Program-made: the position numbers and the translations under genes
From: Ehretia macrophylla
Lineage: Eukaryota > Streptophyta > Magnoliopsida > Boraginales > Ehretiaceae
DNA: 64,000 nt
Assembly: GCA_037974665.1 (NCBI GenBank)
Contig: CM075768.1
Coordinates: forward strand, 61,212,316 to 61,276,315
Reading direction: 5' to 3'
Notes under the pieces: generated by a model
Database searches by the model: none
What the model was told of the DNA's origin: nothing
Seen by the model: the letters and a program-made list of their open reading frames with translations, nothing else
In this document: positions 61,636 to 64,000 of the stretch, piece after piece
How the letters are laid out: every line of letters starts with the position of its first letter
How positions within the stretch are numbered: the first letter of the stretch is position 1

Positions 61636-62085
61636 TATGAAGCATCTTCGCAAGGCTAATCGAGGCAATAAAAATTGAAATGGGGGGTGCAACACGAGGA
61701 CTTCCCAAGGGGTCACCCATCCTAGTACTACTCTCGCCCAAGTACGCTTAACTTCGGAGTTCTGATGGGATCCGGTGCATTAGTGCTAGTATGATCGCAC
61801 CCGTCATGTTGAGGGTCCAAATCCCTTTTGTGTTGATGGTTCACTGTCCCAGCCCAGAGAGATGGCCCATTTAAATGGCCCAATGTGCTTAACGACAACC
61901 CATCCACTTCAACAACGCAGCATCCACGCAAGACGTGATATCGACGGGTTGTAGGGCCCTATAATGTCCCACGAGTTAGGTTGTTGTCCTTTTCGCGGCT
62001 CACGACGTACGATCCGGGACGGAAAAACAGCACAAAAAGAAGAAAAGTGGCCTAAAACTGATGAAAACGCTCGATTTTGGAATCC
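61636..62085 (-). repeat. 5S rDNA array, segment D (terminal partial unit)
   Basis: One 5S gene and part of its upstream spacer between the third solo LTR and the retrotransposon fragment. Subtracting the 3593-bp LTR and its 5-bp target duplication, the distance to the previous 5S gene is 680 bp, so the array was continuous before the insertion. The spacer stops abruptly at about 62085, where its TTTTGGAATCC stretch joins reverse transcriptase sequence. No further 5S sequence is visible to the end of the window. Confidence 0.93.
61684..61802 (-). rRNA. 5S-75, near-consensus 5S rRNA gene
   Basis: 119 bp with 3 differences: the common box C variant, one in box A, and one near the 5' end. Isolated between solo LTR 3 and the retrotransposon fragment. 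Its upstream dyad is broken. Confidence 0.92.
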
Positions 62086-62831
62086 CTGTGCATCAAGTCC
62101 ATAAAAGCTGCAGGGGCGTTAGTTAGCCCAAATGGCATCACAACATATTCATAATGCCCATATCTCATCCTGAAAGTCGTTTTAGGCATATCCTCCTTTT
62201 TGATCCGCAACTGATAGTACCCTTGCCTTAAGTCAAGCTTCGAATACACTTTAGCTCCTTGAAGTTGATCAAACAACTCGTCGATCAGTGGAAGTGGGTA
62301 TTTATTCTTGACGGTCACTTGGTTCAATCCTCGGTAATCGATGCATAGCCTCAACGTTCCGTCTTTCTTCTTTACAAATAGGACTGGTGCACCCCACGGA
62401 GAAGAACTTGGTTGAACAAACCCCTTCTTCAACAATCCTTGCAATTGGTCCTTCAATTCTTGTAGCTCGGCTGGTGCCATATGATAGGGAGCTTTAGATA
62501 TTGGCTGGGTGCCAGGTAGTAATTCTATAATGAACTCGATCTCCCGATTTGGGGGTAAACCGGGCAATTCTTCTGGAAACACATCCGCATAATCTTTAAT
62601 CACCGGCATCTCCTCTAACTTAGCTTTGTCCGACGGCTTGTTGATGAGGTAAGCTAAGTATCCACTACATCCTTTTCTCAAGGACTTCACTACTTTCGTA
62701 GATGAAATAATGGAACTCCCGGTGAAGTCTTTTCGACCCATTACCTCTAATATTGGTTGACCAGGTATCTGGAATGTTACAATCTTTGTTCGGCAATCTA
62801 GTTGGGCATGATGCTTTGCCAACCAGTCCAT
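62052..62831 (-). pseudogene. reverse transcriptase N-terminal part fused to 5S spacer
   Basis: A 259-codon frame. Residues 1-115 are the protease-RT linker ([15 protein letters not shown] at 80-94). RT starts near residue 116 and shows the template-grip region (IDYRGLN, 164-170), the first catalytic aspartate in KLDL (198-201), and MPFGLTNAP (232-240). The retroelement part ends at R249. The last ten residues are read from 5S spacer. The YxDD catalytic motif is lost, so no active polymerase is possible. Confidence 0.88.
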
Positions 62832-62852
62832 CCCTAAAATGACTTTATAGTC

Positions 62853-63578
62853 TCAAAAGGGTAATACAATAAGATTGGCTAAGAATTCCCTGTCTTTAAT
62901 TTGGATTTTACATGCTTTACAAGCTGAGCGAGTAACAAGTTTAGAACTCATCGGAGTACCAACTTCTACTTCATAAGGCAAACATACAACTCTCAGTTTC
63001 ACACGTTGTACACATAAGGGAGTAATAAATGAATGAGTAGCACCTGGATCAATTAGCACCCTAACAGGTTGATTCAGTATCAAGAATGTACCTTCAACAA
63101 CAGCGGTCTCCTCACACTCAATAGCATAAGCTCGGGCCTGAACTCTAGGAACTGGAGTCATGCCTCTACCAGCTGGTTTAACTTGATTTTGTCCTCCTTG
63201 CCATTTAGGGCAATCCTTGATCTGATGCTGATCACTGCCACACCGTACACATCGTCTGGACTTCTTCCAGCACTGGGCCTCGGTGTGACTCTTCTTGTCA
63301 CAATAAGAATAGTTGATAGACTGAGTAGCAGGTGAACTACCTGTGGATCCGCGAGTGGAAGAGGCTGATGGAGCTTTAGTCGGGCCACGGTTATTAATTG
63401 GTCTATTCTGGCTCTGGCCCTGACTACGACTCTGGCTCTGGAATTTCCTCTGTTGTCCTGGAGGCTGATATGGTTTCTTGTTCGGCTGGCTTGAACTGGC
63501 TCTATCAAGTTTCCTCTTCTCAACTTGGGAAGCAGGAGCAAGGAGAGCAGAATAGGTAGTGAAGTCATGCGAAGTCAA
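62853..63578 (-). pseudogene. gag C-terminus and aspartic protease segment
   Basis: An open stretch of 241 codons between two in-frame stops; it has no true start and continues the gag frame. Residues 25-90 are rich in Q, S and R. A CX2CX4HX4C zinc knuckle (C110 to C123, CVRCGSDQHQIKDC) follows a preceding knuckle whose first cysteine is replaced by tyrosine. The protease active-site region reads IDPGATHSF (residues 176-184), with proline where DSG or DTG is usual. I recall this variant from some plant elements, so it is not proof of inactivity. Translation ends at TGA 62853-62855, right before the RT linker. Confidence 0.87.
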
Positions 63579-64000
63579 CTAATCTTGAATTTCTAGCCTC
63601 AACCCATTCGTAAATTTCTACATTTTTGCCTCAGGGGTACTGACCGTGTATTGAGCATAACGGGACAGTCGGTCAAAACGAGCCTCGTACTGGGCCACAA
63701 TCATGTTACCGTGGTTCAAGTGCATGAATTCCTCAATCCGCCTCTACCTGGAAACTGCAAGTATGTATTTCTCCTTGAATGCCTTAACGAAATTACCCCA
63801 CAAGTGAGGTGTATGATCAGTTCCCTAAATCGCCTCCACAGTGTGCCACCAATGCTCAGCATCCCTATACAACAGAAACACAGCGCACTCCACATTTTCT
63901 TCATCAGTATAGTCAAGTGGCCTGAAAATCCTCTCGATCTCAAACAGCCAAGCCTCTGCCTTTTCATCATCAGCTTCCCCGTGGAATTTGGACGGGCGAA
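63579..64000 (-). pseudogene. gag: gag (capsid region), nonsense-broken
   Basis: In one continuous frame this encodes a retrotransposon gag domain, recognisable by the EAWLFEIERIF and FLLYRDAEHWW stretches. The frame is stopped by TAG at 63825-63827, 63744-63746, 63618-63620 and 63579-63581. At least three of these are one C-to-T step from CAG. The gag start is outside the window. The protein would form the particle that packages element RNA; this copy cannot make it. Confidence 0.85.

Larger units (their letters stand above)
62086..64000 (-). mobile_element. Ty3/gypsy chromovirus fragment (gag-protease-RT)
   Basis: Internal region of an LTR retrotransposon, read from the right window edge leftwards: gag, zinc knuckle, protease, then the first part of reverse transcriptase. 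The wording of the RT and its upstream linker is closest to the plant Tekay/Del lineage as I know it. It is cut off at 62086 within RT and joined to 5S spacer without an LTR or target duplication, with CC shared at the junction. RNase H, integrase, chromodomain and 3' LTR are absent here. The rest of gag and any 5' LTR lie beyond the window. Confidence 0.9.

Noticed and set aside
1..62085. Tandem Cassandra (TRIM) elements instead of 5S rDNA
   Set aside because: Cassandra LTRs contain a 5S-like domain, but I see no tRNA primer-binding site (TGGTATCAGAGC type), no polypurine tract and no TG...CA bounded LTR in the 680-bp unit. The external promoter and T-run terminator fit real 5S genes.
1..62085. 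CRISPR-like or integron-like array
   Set aside because: Repeats are 119-bp RNA genes in 680-bp units with homologous spacers, not short direct repeats with unique spacers; the retroelements are plant type.
63716..63970. 84-codon minus-strand frame starting MMKRQRLG
   Set aside because: It is out of frame with the gag domain, which is recognisable in another frame of the same stretch.

Overview
The window is plant nuclear DNA, almost entirely a tandem 5S ribosomal DNA array. The repeat unit is about 680 bp: a 119-bp 5S rRNA gene plus a spacer of about 560 bp. Every 5S gene lies on the minus strand. The 5S sequence is of plant type, and the retrotransposon remains fit a flowering plant, but I cannot name a species. 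I count 75 5S loci: 73 essentially full length and 2 truncated. At least three further units have lost the gene entirely. No copy matches the window consensus exactly; by eye the copies differ from it at about 3 to 18 of 119 positions. This is therefore a poorly homogenised, decaying stretch of 5S rDNA, not a uniform active array.

Layout. 1-7701: 5S units. 7702-11443: a 3.74-kb solo LTR, minus orientation, with a perfect 5-bp target duplication. 11444-37229: 5S units, including truncated and gene-less ones. 37230-40970: a second copy of the same solo LTR at the equivalent site. 40971-58042: 5S units. 58043-61635: a third, diverged solo LTR of the same family in plus orientation at a different target. 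61636-62085: one last, incomplete 5S unit. 62086-64000: the broken gag-protease-reverse transcriptase part of a Ty3/gypsy (Tekay/Del-like chromovirus) retrotransposon on the minus strand, fused directly to 5S spacer.

The largest structure is a segmental duplication. Positions 1 to about 15800 correspond to about 29492-45282 (offset 29.49-29.53 kb), including the first solo LTR with its target duplication, so the LTR was inserted before the block was copied. The right edge of the duplication lies inside a 5S gene. Divergence between the copies is patchy, which suggests gene conversion. Smaller higher-order structure is also present, notably a 3-unit (about 2.03 kb) period near 46-50 kb.

There are no convincing intact protein-coding genes. 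The many 60-150-codon open frames that recur every 680 bp are by-products of the repeat. RNA polymerase III signals (internal boxes, a TATA-like element near -28, T-run terminators) are recognisable in many units, but which units are transcribed cannot be told from sequence. I did not find a new biological system. The points most worth following are the recurrent loss of the 5S gene at nearly the same breakpoints, the LTR-carrying segmental duplication, and the methylation-like mutation pattern.
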